Shown: positions 31,472-41,948, counted from the first letter of the stretch. The stretch: 64,000 bases of DNA from Dipteris shenzhenensis (GCA_047967505.1 CM106538.1), one strand, 5' to 3'. Numbers and translations: made by a program. The notes: generated by a model not told the origin, from the sequence alone.

Positions 31472-31578
31472 CTAATCCCCCTGACATTCATCATCAAGAA
31501 AGTAGTTGCGCGCATGTGGTTTATCTAATTGGCACTCATCATATCTCTTGTCGGCGGTCATGAATCTTGCCATTTTTT
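31472..31578 (-). CDS. Candidate C-terminal exon
   Basis: After an acceptor-like CTATGCAG the minus strand is open as KMARFMTADKRYDECQLDKP, then HARNYFLDDECQGD and a stop at 31472. Its composition is protein-like, but its link to the SAM-binding exon is not shown because that exon already ends in a stop. Confidence 0.35.
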
Positions 31579-31913
31579 CTGCATAGCATGGTAACAAACT
31601 ACAACAAAACATACATTTCAAAGGAAAGTAAGTCAAAGTGAAACAATGAAAATAATTTCCAATAAGAAGAACTTGCCATCCTTATGTGTTATACAAAAGA
31701 CAATTTGCTACCAACAAAAAGTAGAAAAAATCAATTGCTAGATCAAGGCCTTACAAACACTATCCAAAGCATCAAAATTTGTACTTTCTTGATTCAAAGG
31801 CACCTGTAAATGTTCACTATCTACCATATTATAAAGATGCTAAATAACACTTTCACAGTTCTCAATTTTAGCATTCAAAATATATAACAAAAAAACTCAG
31901 GGCCAGTAGCATA

Positions 31914-32131
31914 CTACTCATCAAAGGGGTTTGTGACAGGTTCCACTCTCTCTTCTTCCCCCTCTCCATCATGCTCTGACCTAATCCATTTTCCAGAATG
32001 ATCTGCCACAAGTGGCTCAACAATGCTAGCCACAATACCGTTGTCTGAATAAAATGAAAAACAAGGCCTGCCAATGGCCTGACAAGCACGCATAAGAGGG
32101 GTTGTACCATAACCCATCTCTAGAACCAGCC
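31914..32131 (-). CDS. SAM-binding exon of the methyltransferase-like gene
   Basis: The acceptor TTCCTGCAG precedes 32131. The exon encodes LVLEMGYGTTPLMRACQAIG and RPCFSFYSDNGIVASIVEPL. This is the glycine loop (motif I) followed by the strand with an acidic residue for the SAM ribose (motif II). An acidic tail (HDGEGEEERVEPVTNPFDE) ends in a stop at 31914. Confidence 0.65.
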
Positions 32132-32194
32132 CTGCAGGAACACAGAGAAGAGACATAATGCAACCTACAAAAAAACTACTCCTCTCTAGTCCAC

Positions 32195-32372
32195 CTCATG
32201 CTAGCTGAGAAGACATTGGCACGATTGTCCTTGCAGAGGGAGGTATGTGATGAGTCCAGACATCTTCACGTGGATCAATCAAAAGTTGTTGGAAAAGTGA
32301 AAAGCTCTCCTCCCAAAAAACTGTTGGATTCTTCTTTGCTCTGCGTATTAGAGCTAATACTGAAGATTGCAT
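32195..32372 (-). pseudogene. Methyltransferase-like exon 3, with an in-frame stop
   Basis: The acceptor TTTCCAG is good. The exon reads MQSSVLALIRRAKKNPTVFW and then LLIDPREDVWTHHIPPSART. The VW-x-H-x-I/P pattern resembles the segment before the SAM loop in beta-class enzymes. A TGA at 32196-32198, one base before the donor-like GTGGAC, would end translation before the SAM-binding exon. Confidence 0.6.
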
Positions 32373-32569
32373 CTGGAAACCACATGGAAAAAAACATGTA
32401 TAGTATATTGACTTCAACTAGCAAGCATTATAGCATGAAAGATGGCAAACATAGCATGCATAGGACTTATCCTTCCAAACATAGCATGCATAGGACTAAT
32501 GAGGAGACAGTTGTCAAAGACACATTTATCATGGAATGCAAACATAGAATGCATGGAATGGTAGCTTAC

Positions 32570-32691
32570 CTTAACACTTTTATCATGTTCTCTACAAAAT
32601 CCATGTGGAAACTTGTCATGAAAGATCACACGTCTGATAACCTCCAAGCCCTGGACATATGCAAACCGTTCCATCCAACCAATAAATTGTC
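32570..32691 (-). CDS. Methyltransferase-like exon 2 of the core
   Basis: Acceptor TTGCTTGCAG and donor GTAAGC bound an open exon that reads in phase from the previous one: QFIGWMERFAYVQGLEVIRR, then VIFHDKFPHGFCREHDKSVK. In N6_N4_Mtase proteins the corresponding part forms the strand-helix before the recognition region. Confidence 0.65.
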
Positions 32692-32771
32692 CTGCAAGCA
32701 ATTAATTTTATTTAAAACTAGTAGAATGGAAACACAAAATGTGAAATGTCAATTGTGGTATTGTGCCTTAC

Positions 32772-33182
32772 CTGCCAAAGGACATATGCATGCCAACCAA
32801 CCACTATCAGACAAAGAAGCTGATGCAACTGCAAGCCCATGCGGCACATGGTCCTCGAGCAAGACATTCCAAGTAGGAGTGGATCCTCTCTCATCAAGTG
32901 GATAGCCAGATGGAAAATCAAGCAATATAAAATCTGAAGCCCACTTCACCTTCTTACCCATCCTCTTGTAGTCCTGATCTCGACTAGCCACTGTAATAAA
33001 AAACTCATGCAAAATAGCATACTTATTATTTCTTTTAGAGTCAGCAAAGTCTTTGCCCATTGCAATGTAATCTCCAACTGTACAAGCAAACAAAGGTGTG
33101 ATGCCACGGGCCAAGGAAATGTCAGGTGACTGTGATCGGTGGAACATGTATTGCTTCACAAGTCTCAAGATTGATTCTCCAC
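32772..33182 (-). CDS. Methyltransferase-like exon with catalytic motif region
   Basis: The acceptor TGCATATAG precedes 33182 and the donor GTAAGG follows 32772. The 137-codon exon starts GGESILRLVKQYMFHRSQSP and includes WASDFILLDFPSGYPLDERG, where a DPPY-type motif would stand. A helix and strand follow (ASASLSDSGWLACICPLAG), corresponding to the region after motif IV in beta-class enzymes. There are no stops across the exon. The next exon continues in phase. Confidence 0.65.
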
Positions 33183-33432
33183 CTATATGCAAAAGCAAAT
33201 CAATTACAAGTAAAACTTGAGAAAATCAAACATCGCTAAGAGGGGCGTTCCTAAAATCAAACGACTAAGAAAATGAACGATAATCCAAGTCCAAACGACA
33301 TTAACAACAACAGAAAGGGGCATCCCTAAAAGGGGAAAACAACAGTAGCACATAATAAAGCATGTATGTCAAGTCTCTGTTTAGTAGAGCGTGGCGGGAA
33401 TCCTTCTCATTTGCCTTTGCGAAGCATCAAAA

Positions 33433-33585
33433 ATCATCCGACATTTCACTCCTCCATTCCATTTCACGCTTTCGAGCCTCGAGCGCCTTCACTCCTCCAA
33501 GCAGACGATCAACTTGGATGATAGGGTTTAAGATCTCCCTAACAAGACACAACTTCTCTCTTGTCTCTACCTCACTAGCTTAGAT
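33433..33585 (-). CDS. Candidate coiled-coil exon
   Basis: A minus-strand frame gives ASEVETREKLCLVREILNPI and then QVDRLLGGVKALEARKREME, with heptad-like spacing of Leu/Val/Ile. It lies directly upstream of the methyltransferase exons and ends at a stop. The exact splice sites are unclear. Confidence 0.35.
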
Positions 33586-33691
33586 CCGATTTGCGTTAAG
33601 CATGGAGAGTGCCAAAGAATGCACAACCGCAACCACTTCAATGGCCAACACAGTCCTTGTCTAGGCTTATAGCACCGGGAGGAATTTATAC

Positions 33692-33849
33692 CAAGGATGA
33701 GAGCAAGCAGCTGAGAAGGCACAAGCACGTAGGTCACATATGCAAGAGAAGTCGACACTCTGATTTGACAATGCACAGCCAGCATGCTCATGAGATAAGA
33801 TAGCGCAAGAAATGCTAGAGAGCAGTAAATCGCTTTCAAGAAATATAAA
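33692..33849 (-). CDS. Candidate Cys/His-rich exon
   Basis: Between an acceptor-like GTGCAG and a donor-like GTATAA the minus strand reads FIFLESDLLLSSISCAILSH, then EHAGCALSN, FSCICDLRACAFSAACSHPW. Eight Cys/His residues in about 40 suggest a zinc-binding fold, but I do not recognise the class. Confidence 0.35.
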
Positions 33850-34074
33850 CTGCACAAAATGAACACGCTGGAGAGCCTCCCAATAAGAGCAACATAAAGA
33901 CGACCAAAGCAAACCTCTATAATTGTGTAACAAGAAGACACAGCAAGCTAGAGGAGAGGATGCCAAACTTGATGAAGGGTAGAGGAGAACTAGCTACTGA
34001 GCGATCGAGGCTGAGCTTTTGAGCAAGGATTCATGCAAGGAATGAAGATGTCAGATTCTTCAATTTCTTCAATA

Positions 34075-34212
34075 TCAATCTGTCTCTAGATTCATCTCGG
34101 CTCTTCTTCCCCTCCTTTGCGACAACCCTGGATCTACAACAAGTTGAGCAAGATCCAGTCTTGGATCTGCCATGCCCTCCATGATGCCCATGATGCCCTC
34201 CGTGATGCCCAT
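34075..34212 (-). CDS. Candidate first exon of the methyltransferase-like gene
   Basis: A 45-codon frame starts at 34212 and ends with a stop. It contains MADPRLDLAQLVVDPGLSQR followed by a basic stretch. Shortly downstream, in another frame, lies an acidic stretch (IEEIEESDIFIPCMNPCSKA). The two may be separated by a short intron or a frameshift. This is the first plausible start in the element. Confidence 0.3.
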   Translation of the reverse strand: MGITEGIMGIMEGMADPRLDLAQLVVDPGLSQRRGRRAEMNLETD

Positions 34213-34983
34213 GGATCAAAAACCAGCAGTCAAAAAACAGAAGGGGCAGAGGGACACGTGGTGGAAAGAGAGGAGAAGAAGAGAAGAAAAATTATGAATC
34301 TTAAAGAGAGGAGAAGAAGAGGAGAAGAGCATTGACAAAAGTTGAATTATTTCAAGCTCTGGGTGGTAGAAGAAACCCATCAAGTATGTAGTGTATGGCT
34401 TGGATGCCCTTTTTTTGCATTTCCTTCAGAATCGGATAATATATGTAGGTGTGCTTCCTTGCATGAAGCTGCACTAAGTTGTATTTTTTGAAGGTGGAAG
34501 AAACCCATCAAGCATTTAGTAGGCAGCCTAGATGTCCCTTTTTTATATTTCCTTTGAAAGCGGATGATATACATAGGTGTGCTTCCATGTTTTGGCAATG
34601 CACGAAAAAACATTTTGTACAATCATTCCAAGGGTTGGAAGATATTTTGAAGCATCAAATTTTTATATTAATTTTTTTTTGTATGACATATGCTTTTTGT
34701 GCTATGGAGTTAATAACTTTTAGAAAAAAGGTGTCTTCTTCTGATGAGAACATGAAGAGCAGTTAATGTAATATGTTACTATTCTCATTATTGAAAGCAT
34801 TCAATGTTTTATTTTATCATTACTTTTTCACAGCAAAGGAAACATGATTTGAACATGTACTTCTGGAAACATGCTAGCCAAGATGCAAGCGAGTGAGGAG
34901 CATAAATTGTGGTAATTGGCTGTCCTGGATGAATATGATGTGGTTGTTACTAAACAGATAACACCTTGCATTGTTGTTTGTCC
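34213..34983. other. Upstream part of the inverted-repeat element
   Basis: Purine-rich from 34240 to 34330, then AT-rich. It contains a diverged duplication: AGAAACCCATCAAG near 34370 and again near 34500, each followed by a similar block of about 110 bp. It may hold the promoter of the captured gene. No transposase was seen. Confidence 0.4.
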
Positions 34984-35038
34984 ACGCTCGCTTATTTGGC
35001 CTCGCTCGCTTTTCTTCGCTCGCTTTTTGGTAATCCTC
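34984..35038. repeat. Right terminal inverted repeat
   Basis: ACGCTCGCTTATTTGGCCTC and TCGCTCGCTTTTCTTCGCTC form the reverse of the left terminus. The 9-bp target duplication follows at 35039. Confidence 0.8.
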
Positions 35039-35047
35039 ATTGTGAAG

Positions 35048-36591
35048 CACTGTGTGTGCTTGCAGAGGTCAGTGCTGACTGGACAACTGAAGTGGCACTA
35101 CTGAGGTGGCACATATGATGATGTCAACAGATGATGTGGTAATGCTGATGTGGCAAATGACATGGCAGATGACATGGTAGATGACATGGCACAAGTCACA
35201 TGGCAGATGATGTGGCAGGTGACGTAGCCAGATGACGTGGACAGTTGATGTGGTAGGATAAGAGAGATTGCCACGTGGTTGAACTCTAACCACCAACTAA
35301 GCTTGGGGTTAGTTGTCAACTAACCAAGGTAAGTGCTTATCTGCGACATGGCAGATAAGATGACGTGGACTCGAGCCACGTGTCTCGAGGAGACACCAAA
35401 ATCTTTATGATTTCGATAGAATCTAAAAGGATTCCGTTCTTGTGGATTTTTGTCGATGGCTGATCCTTAGAAGAGCTCGTGGGAGCCGTTGCACTGGTGA
35501 AGCTATGGAGAAGCTATCGTCTTGGAGGAGCCCGTATGGAGGAGCTTCGAAGGTGCTGGCTATTGCAGGAGGCTACGTGAGCATTGCATGAGATTGAGCC
35601 ATTGCTCGTTGTAGTCGGCTATTTATCCATTAGGAGGAGCGCTTCGACGATGGAGCAGTACCTAGAGCCTGTAGATGGTTGTCGATGGAGACCCACTTTT
35701 TGTTGAATGCCGTGTGTGTAAAATGTAGGTTGTTGGAGCGCTGTGAACATCCTGTGCAATGGCTTGGAGCCTATAGGCGTCAAAGGGCATGAAGGAGCCG
35801 AAAGATGAGGGTGCGAGCATGCTCTTCTCATCCACAACGAATAGAGGAGGTGGAAGTCGTTGCCGTTGGTAGAAGCTTGAGTTCTGTCGGTCAAAGAGCT
35901 CTAAGGCGCTCGTCACTTGGTTAGCGGGCTGTGTGTCGAGGGAGCCTGTGAGCTCCTAGTCGATGGAAATGGAGAGGCTTTTGTGTTGTTGGAGCTTGGT
36001 GGGGCTCTCAGGCTCGGCTACTGCAGTCCGGGGGTGAAGCCGGCTGAAAGAGAAGAGCATGGAGGCTAGCGTTGTAGGCTACTATGGAGCCGTGGCTAAG
36101 GAGTCACGCTTCTTTCGTTGTAGAGGTGCTTGGTGGAGTAGAAGGAGATTTGCTATTATTGTGAGCTCATTTGAGCACAGGGCATATCCACAGTATTCTT
36201 TGGCCGACATGCTAAAGCCGATTGCTATAGGAATGGCCTCATTCAGAGAGAAGTTGTATGTAGGATCCGAGAGAGAGTATGATCTCTCAGTTCTCTCTCA
36301 ATCCACAAGTAGAACAATAGATAGAGATCTATCTCTCTCTTCCTCTCCCAAACTCAATAGATCTCTCTCACAAAGGACTCTCATAAACTCAAAAGAAATA
36401 AACTCTCAACCCTCACAACTGAAATGAACGGGAATCTCTTAAGGAATGACAGAAATTTTCTCTCAACACAATGAACAAAGTCTTCTCTTGATGGAAGTGA
36501 ACTTGCTCGAAGAACGCTCAAGAGAGCCTCTCAATCTCTCAATCACTCTCACTCTTAGAAGGATCGCAATGCCTCAGCGGAAGGCAAGGGA
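35048..36591 (-). other. Copia leader, 5' part
   Basis: Leader sequence between the primer-binding site and the nested element. 35100-35260 is a degenerate minisatellite. A 122-codon plus-strand frame at 36059-36427 is antisense to the element and matches nothing I know. Confidence 0.55.
35100..35260. repeat. Degenerate 12-13-bp repeat (GATGACATGGCA)
   Basis: About ten imperfect GATGACATGGCA/GATGATGTGGCA units occur in a row. The core resembles the repeat at 2325-2457. Confidence 0.75.
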
Positions 36592-36603
36592 GCTCTGATA
36601 CCA
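36592..36603 (-). promoter_or_regulatory. Primer-binding site of the minus-strand copia
   Basis: The reverse complement reads TGGTATCAGAGC, complementary to the initiator Met tRNA end, and it touches the right-hand (5') LTR. Confidence 0.92.
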
Positions 36604-36860
36604 TGACAAAATATGAAGAGGGGAGAGGAGAAGAGTGGAGATGAGGAGAGAGGGCATAGCTAGAGAGCACACCACAAATGAGTAACTGTACAATAGATTT
36701 AGTTGAAAAAATAGAATATATACAAACCCATTTAGGGTTAGGGTTAGGGGATCTAACCCTTTCCTTTATAGCACTCTATAAGGTTAGTGCTATGCACATA
36801 TGATCACGTGATGGTGCTATGCACACATGATCAGATGATGTTGAGTGTGAACTCTCAACA
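36604..36860 (-). repeat. 5' LTR of the minus-strand copia
   Basis: Partner of 25728-25979. It has an extra TAACCC next to the TTAGGG-like units. Target duplication GAAAG follows at 36861-36865. Confidence 0.92.
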
Positions 36861-36865
36861 GAAAG

Positions 36866-38399
36866 GCCATGGTCTTCTCTTTTCTTTGTCTTCTCAAAAT
36901 TGACGCATTGACTACCACCTATTTGAGTAGCCAGAGGTAGCTAGTTTTGGAGGCATAAGAGAGTGATTTTGGGCTGATTTTTTGTGTTTTAAGCATTAGA
37001 TGGTTGTGGAAACTAATGTGTAGCTAGGTCTTAGTGTTGCTAGTTGGAATATTCTAAAAGAAATTATAGTAGTTGTCACGTCACTTTGAGATGTCTCGAT
37101 GTGATGGTTTCGTGTGCAACTTTCAAAAATCTTTAAAACATTGTAGATTTGTTCCTTTTTTAGTTTCTTGTGTAGGTAGCTAGCTATTTTATTTTTCTCT
37201 ACTATATGATCAATCAAATATTAAAAAAATTACAACCATCAAGTGGGATCTATGAATTTTCACCAGAGGTAATTGGCACATAGAGCACATGGTTATCAAA
37301 GTGTGGATATCATATCGTCATGTGGTCATTCCAACTCAACACTAGACGGACACCAAGCTTCCCACATTAATGTGCTCTAACATTGTCACCTGACCACTCC
37401 AAAAATATCTAATTTGATATTATCGGGTGGCCATTCCAAGACCTCTTTTCCACGAATCAGACCTTGGATCCATGTCAATCACATACTTTTGTGCCATAAA
37501 CTAAAACAAAATCGTATCGTTGATGCATGGTCAAATAAGGGTGGAATTTCCTAAATGTTGAACAACACAGAAGTGGTGAAAACCATATAGCAGACACCCT
37601 TATCACTAGAAAACAACAAGTGTCCACCTAGAAGCCCTCATAAGACAACTTTGCGTGGTTATGGACGTGTGAACCCCTTGACATACAACCAACCCAAGGC
37701 ATGCAAATCAGTTGAAATTCATATTAAGCACCTAAAATTTGGACTTGGCTAGATATAAGTGCTACTTGATGTTTGTGCCTGGTCATTAAGATCATCTAAA
37801 AATGCTATTGAAATTCATATGAAACTTGTCCTTGTGCTAAACTTACATTGGTAAGCTGTGATATCAAAAATTACAAGGAAATAAATAATTAATATTGTTG
37901 CTTGGTCATCCTAGACCACCGATCTAGTATCACAAACTCCTAGAACCAATGCCATACTAGTGCCTCACTTGGAAGCCTTAAAAACTCACCTTCTTGAAAT
38001 CCTAATGACCATGCATGATCATTGAAGTTGACTTGGGTGGGTAACCTTACTATACTTGATCACTATAGATCTTGACTGAGGACTTTTAATCACTTTGGTT
38101 AATGAAAATACTCTTTATTGGGTCATAATTGTCCTTTCAAATGGCCATTATCATTTGGAAGCCCGCACATTACCATAAGGCCTCTCATGCAATTGAGATC
38201 TGGAAGGGTCTTGGATTTGAATCCAAAACTAGATCCTCCAATAACATTTTATCAAGATATATACTAAAATTTGCATCCATTAGGTTTTGGACCTGGGTTT
38301 AAATGCCTTGTGAGCTTTCACCCTCCCTCCTTGGAGACCATTCAGAAGGACTACTGTCCCACCGTGACACTTGCAAAGTGCCAAGATCAATACGGTGGT
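36866..38399. other. AT-rich DNA without a supportable gene
   Basis: All frames are short and without recognisable motifs. The sequence to the left of 25723 and to the right of 36860 was continuous before the copia insertion. Confidence 0.4.
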
Positions 38400-40010
38400 G
38401 GTGGAGGTGCATACTTGCCTAGTGCTTTACATACTACGGGACCAAATTCACAATATGCTCCACAACAAATACACCAATCATGCAACCCCAATGAGGGCGA
38501 TATCCACAATACAAGATGCAGATGGAGTTCCACATTGGTGACCCAAGAGTAGATGCTAGCTAGCCCTTGGATCTTTTCTTGGAGAAACAATGTCATAGAG
38601 CCCAACATAACACCATGTAATGCCACATTTTGAAAAAACTATGTGACAATAATCCCAACCCAAAGTTCACTCAGAGAATTAGGGAAACCACAGCCAATGG
38701 GTACCCCCCATGCCTAGCTTGGTAGTGACAATCTAGAGGGGCAAACAAGAGCACCATCTGAATATCCTCCTAAACCATCGACTCGGCAAAAGAAAGTGTC
38801 CCAACCCCTTAGGATTTGCAAGGGGTACAAGTGGGTTACCATACACACCTATCATTATTGCCACACCCATAGTAGGTTTGAGCATGCCAATGCCTAGGGG
38901 GACCACCTCTTCATACCTCCATGCTAATTTATCCAAATATGACTATACAAATGCCCAATGGCTGTGGTTACACAAATCCGACATAGACCCACCAAATCCA
39001 ACTTGTAGTGTGCTCTCGACCAAGGTATATGTACGGAGCAAGACTCATGTTCCTCCAACCCTCCCATCTAACAAACAGTGGTGATCGATGATGCAATGAG
39101 AGTCCTACTGCAAGCACTAGGAAGGGGGGGGGCACTTATAGTCATTGTAGGGAGAGAAGCTTCTTCATTAAGAAATAAATCCATCACCAGCTTTAAGTGA
39201 TGACAAAGTTCCTCAAAGAGGGTGAGCCTCTCTTTGACATAGAAAGGTTTAAGTAATTTTGCAAAACCTTAGAAACATCAGTGACCTCAACAAGGTAAAT
39301 GCTTTTGGGTTGAGTTTAGATCATAAAGTAGGGCAATAATTTAGAGCTCTAAATTTGGAGAGGAGAAGATAAATTGGGAAACACTATGGAACACCTTCAA
39401 TGTGGGATTCACCCCAAGTGAAGCCAGACAAAGCCTAATTAATCAACTATATTAGGCTAAATAGAAGGAAGGGGAGCCCCTCTATGATTACATAGCTACA
39501 ATCAAACACTTCAGCTCAAGATGTGATTAGTGTATGAGGAATACACAACTACTTCAACATTTCTTTGTAGGGCTAGGGGACCCAAAGCTTCGTGATCATC
39601 TATTAATTTTGAGCCCCACATCATTTGAGTTATATTGTAAATTGGCCATTTGCCTCAATAATAATATGATGGTGGATAAGTTGAACAAAGAGAGATCCAA
39701 AACTACTCCATCAGAGATTTCTCGTAGCTCTAAGACATCTATCTCAGAAGAAGCTGACTTGGGAGGTGCAACACGATTAAGGAATTTGAAACCAACATAC
39801 TCAATCAAGTGGAAGGGAGGGGAAGCAGAAGAGGGTTCGAGCAATTTGCAACCAGCCTACTCAATTAAATGAGTCAATAGTGGAAGGGTGGGGCAGCAAA
39901 AGGGGGTTCAAGTAATGTTCACTTGTTCCAAGATGTAACACGTCCATGAGACACGACAATATATATAGTGTGTCATTTGCAATGGTAAGCACTTGACCAA
40001 TGAATGCAAC
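38400..40010 (+). pseudogene. Gypsy-type gag relic
   Basis: The best part (about 39360-39870) reads WETLWNTFNVGFTPSEARQS, EGEPLYDYIATIKHFSSRCD and LLQHFFVGLGDPKLRDHLLI. This is a capsid helix pattern seen in plant gypsy Gag (family form F-x2-GL). At 39969-40007 CVICNGKHLTNEC is a CX2CX3HX4C zinc-knuckle variant of the kind found in some plant gag proteins. The Pro-rich frames at 38400-39080 may be the N-terminal part. No pol follows. Confidence 0.65.
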
Positions 40011-41267
40011 CATATTAGGGCAAGATCCATAACTAGCCCTAGGCCATAAAGGGGGTGGGATCAAAGATGCACCCATTGGCCGGACATGCATTACATATAG
40101 GTAGTGCATGGAAGTAGGAAGGAGTGTTTTCCTTGTCTCTTTTGTGAGGAATTTCTAGAAAAATTCCATAGGAAGTATCAACCTAAAATGGAAGCGGGGG
40201 AAAATAAGGAGGAAAGAGGGAAAAGAACATGAATGACAAAAGACCTGCATTTAAAGAACATAAAACTCACACATTGCTTACCGCACTTATAAATGCTATT
40301 AATATTAACAATAACATTTATTAATAGAATTGAAGGGCTTCCGCACTGACCAGCAAACCCATTTTAGCAACATTTTAGTATTGCTAGTTGTCATGATGTA
40401 CTAAAGAGGTGTTCCACTCACATGGGTATTTTTAAATAATTGTTTACGAATCCTTGCACAACTTTGCTATTCACACAAGAAGCCACTTTTTCCAACATTT
40501 GCCTCCCTTGGCACATGCTAAGAACTAATCAAAATACTCATACCATTTCTCCTTCGGGTCCACTTCTGATGGAATAATCCATGCAAAAATACACAAATTT
40601 TAACATATTAGTTTCTCATTGTGGATACACTTATGGAATACTTCATGCAGAGATGTACCAATTTTAACATATTAATTACCAATCCTAAAATATAGTCTAA
40701 GAAGTTCTAACAAGTCAACATGCGAAGGGTTAAGGGTTCTCACCTTGGAACTCAATGAGGTAGGGGCATCATAAATTGGCATGCACATCGTCATTAGAGA
40801 AGACACCTTTGTTTTACGTGTTGTGATGAATTGGATATAGATGAGAATGTATAGCATTTTGAAAGTTGTCACTTTTTGCAAAACTAGTACTTTAAAGTTG
40901 TCACTTTTTGAAAGACTATATGCACAAAAGTTGTTGTAAAGAGCTACTTTGAAAGCTACTCCCAACAATAAAGCATATGACATCCATGCACACTCTCCTT
41001 AATAAAGCTACTCCCAAAAGATCCAGCCACCTATAGTAAAAGTACTTTGGAAAAAGAAAAATACCCTTTGTGTGAATGCACATGCATGATCACATTTTCC
41101 CAAGTGGCACATGCATGATCACATTCTCCCAAGTGAGCCATGGATGTGGTGAGTGAATGTTGAGGTTTAGATAGGGATGTTAAGTGGATTAGGTATGGAG
41201 GAAGAGTGATTAGAAATGTAATGAGGCATTTATAACCAGTATTTTAACAAACAAATTTCGCTAAAGT

Positions 41268-41371
41268 TATAAAGTCAAGATTACTCTTACACATGATCAT
41301 TTTTTAACGATTAAAAATGTATAAAGTCAAGATTACTCTTACACATGATCATTTTTTAACGATTAAAAATG
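41268..41371. repeat. Perfect 52-bp tandem duplication
   Basis: Two consecutive copies of a unit starting TATAAAGTCAAGATTACTCT appear identical (41268-41319 and 41320-41371), so the event is recent. Confidence 0.95.
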
Positions 41372-41891
41372 TATAATTTGTGGATTTTCAAAATGAAATG
41401 CATAAATTTTAGTCATCTGAGTAAAGGCTAGGCAAAATTGGAGATGAATTTTGGAGATGATAGTGGGAAACTAAAGGGGGTGTAAAAAATAAAGTAAAGA
41501 TGGGTTGAAAACAAAATTTGCAAGTTATATACAAGCATCAAGGGAAGGGATTTGGGGGATCGAGGTCACCCTTTGACGATGACCTGTGACAGAGGTCACT
41601 CTCAGGCGGCTACTTGCGATAGCAAGGAGCCATTTGATGGTGACCCCAATTCCTTTCTGCGCGTGGAATGTGTGGCTAGTGCAAAACTAAAGGGGTATTT
41701 TTTGGGGATGAGGGAATCCTATGGAAAGGTTCCGATCTGATATTGGAGGGAGCCATTTGATGGTGACCTGGGGACGCAAGCAACGTTGCTCGTGTGGAAG
41801 GCCAGAGTGTAAGGGAAAAGTGGACTGGAGAGTAATTTTTCAAGGAATTCCACGGAAAGCAAAACAAGTGAGTACAAGTACTCGTGAGAAC

Positions 41892-41892
<1 letters not shown>

Positions 41893-41934
<42 letters not shown>

Positions 41935-41948
41935 AGAGAGAGAGAGAG
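41893..41948. repeat. (GA)n microsatellite
   Basis: About 26 GA units with one interruption (ATGG). Long Leu/Ser-rich frames on the minus strand here are artefacts of the repeat. GAGA tracts near plant promoters can bind BBR/BPC factors, but that role is not shown here. Confidence 0.95.

Larger units (their letters stand above)
31472..34212 (-). pseudogene. Beta-class DNA N4/N6-methyltransferase-like gene, exon-intron structure retained
   Basis: Four consecutive exons (33182-32131, down to 31914) together encode a domain whose motif order fits beta-class amino-methyltransferases (Pfam N6_N4_Mtase). A catalytic-loop-like DFILLDFPSG comes first. Next is a hydrophobic strand after a helix (ASLSDSGWLACICPLA), then a strand near the target-recognition part (GLEVIRRVIF). 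Last is an S-adenosylmethionine loop, LVLEMGYGTTPLMRAC...GRPCFSFYSD, equivalent to VLDPFxGxGTT...GRxxxGxExD. Typical catalytic motifs are (D/N/S)PP(Y/F/W), and here Phe-Pro-Ser replaces PPY, so activity is doubtful. One in-frame stop precedes the SAM-loop exon. MT-A70 proteins lack such a C-terminal GxGTT loop, which argues against that family. N-terminal exons are tentative: a Met-rich start at 34212, a Cys/His-rich exon and a coiled coil. Confidence 0.55.
31147..35038. mobile_element. DNA transposon with TIRs carrying a methyltransferase-like gene
   Basis: The 3.9-kb unit has terminal inverted repeats and a perfect 9-bp target duplication, as in Mutator-like elements. No transposase is visible inside. 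Instead a multi-exon gene runs on the minus strand, with splice sites retained. A non-autonomous element carrying a host gene or gene fragment is called a Pack-MULE, and this unit fits that description. Alternatively the gene is native to an unfamiliar transposon family. It inserted into the leader of the surrounding copia element, so it is younger than that insertion. Confidence 0.7.
25728..36860 (-). mobile_element. Ty1/copia retrotransposon with nested DNA element
   Basis: LTRs at 25728-25979 and 36604-36860, a primer-binding site next to the right LTR, a purine tract next to the left LTR and a perfect 5-bp target duplication define a complete insertion on the minus strand. Gag, protease, integrase, RT and RNase H follow in copia order from 30255 down to 26322. 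A second element (31147-35038) split its long leader after insertion. The LTRs differ by about eleven substitutions and a 6-bp indel in about 255 bp, roughly 4-5 percent. Many stops show it is dead. Confidence 0.92.

Noticed and set aside
32198-32905. 235-codon plus-strand frame
   Set aside because: It overlaps three exons and two introns of the methyltransferase-like gene on the other strand. The minus strand has splice sites and motif order, and this frame has neither.
36059-36427. 122-codon plus-strand frame in the copia leader
   Set aside because: Antisense to the element, Ser/Arg-rich at the end because of CTCT repeats, no recognisable family.
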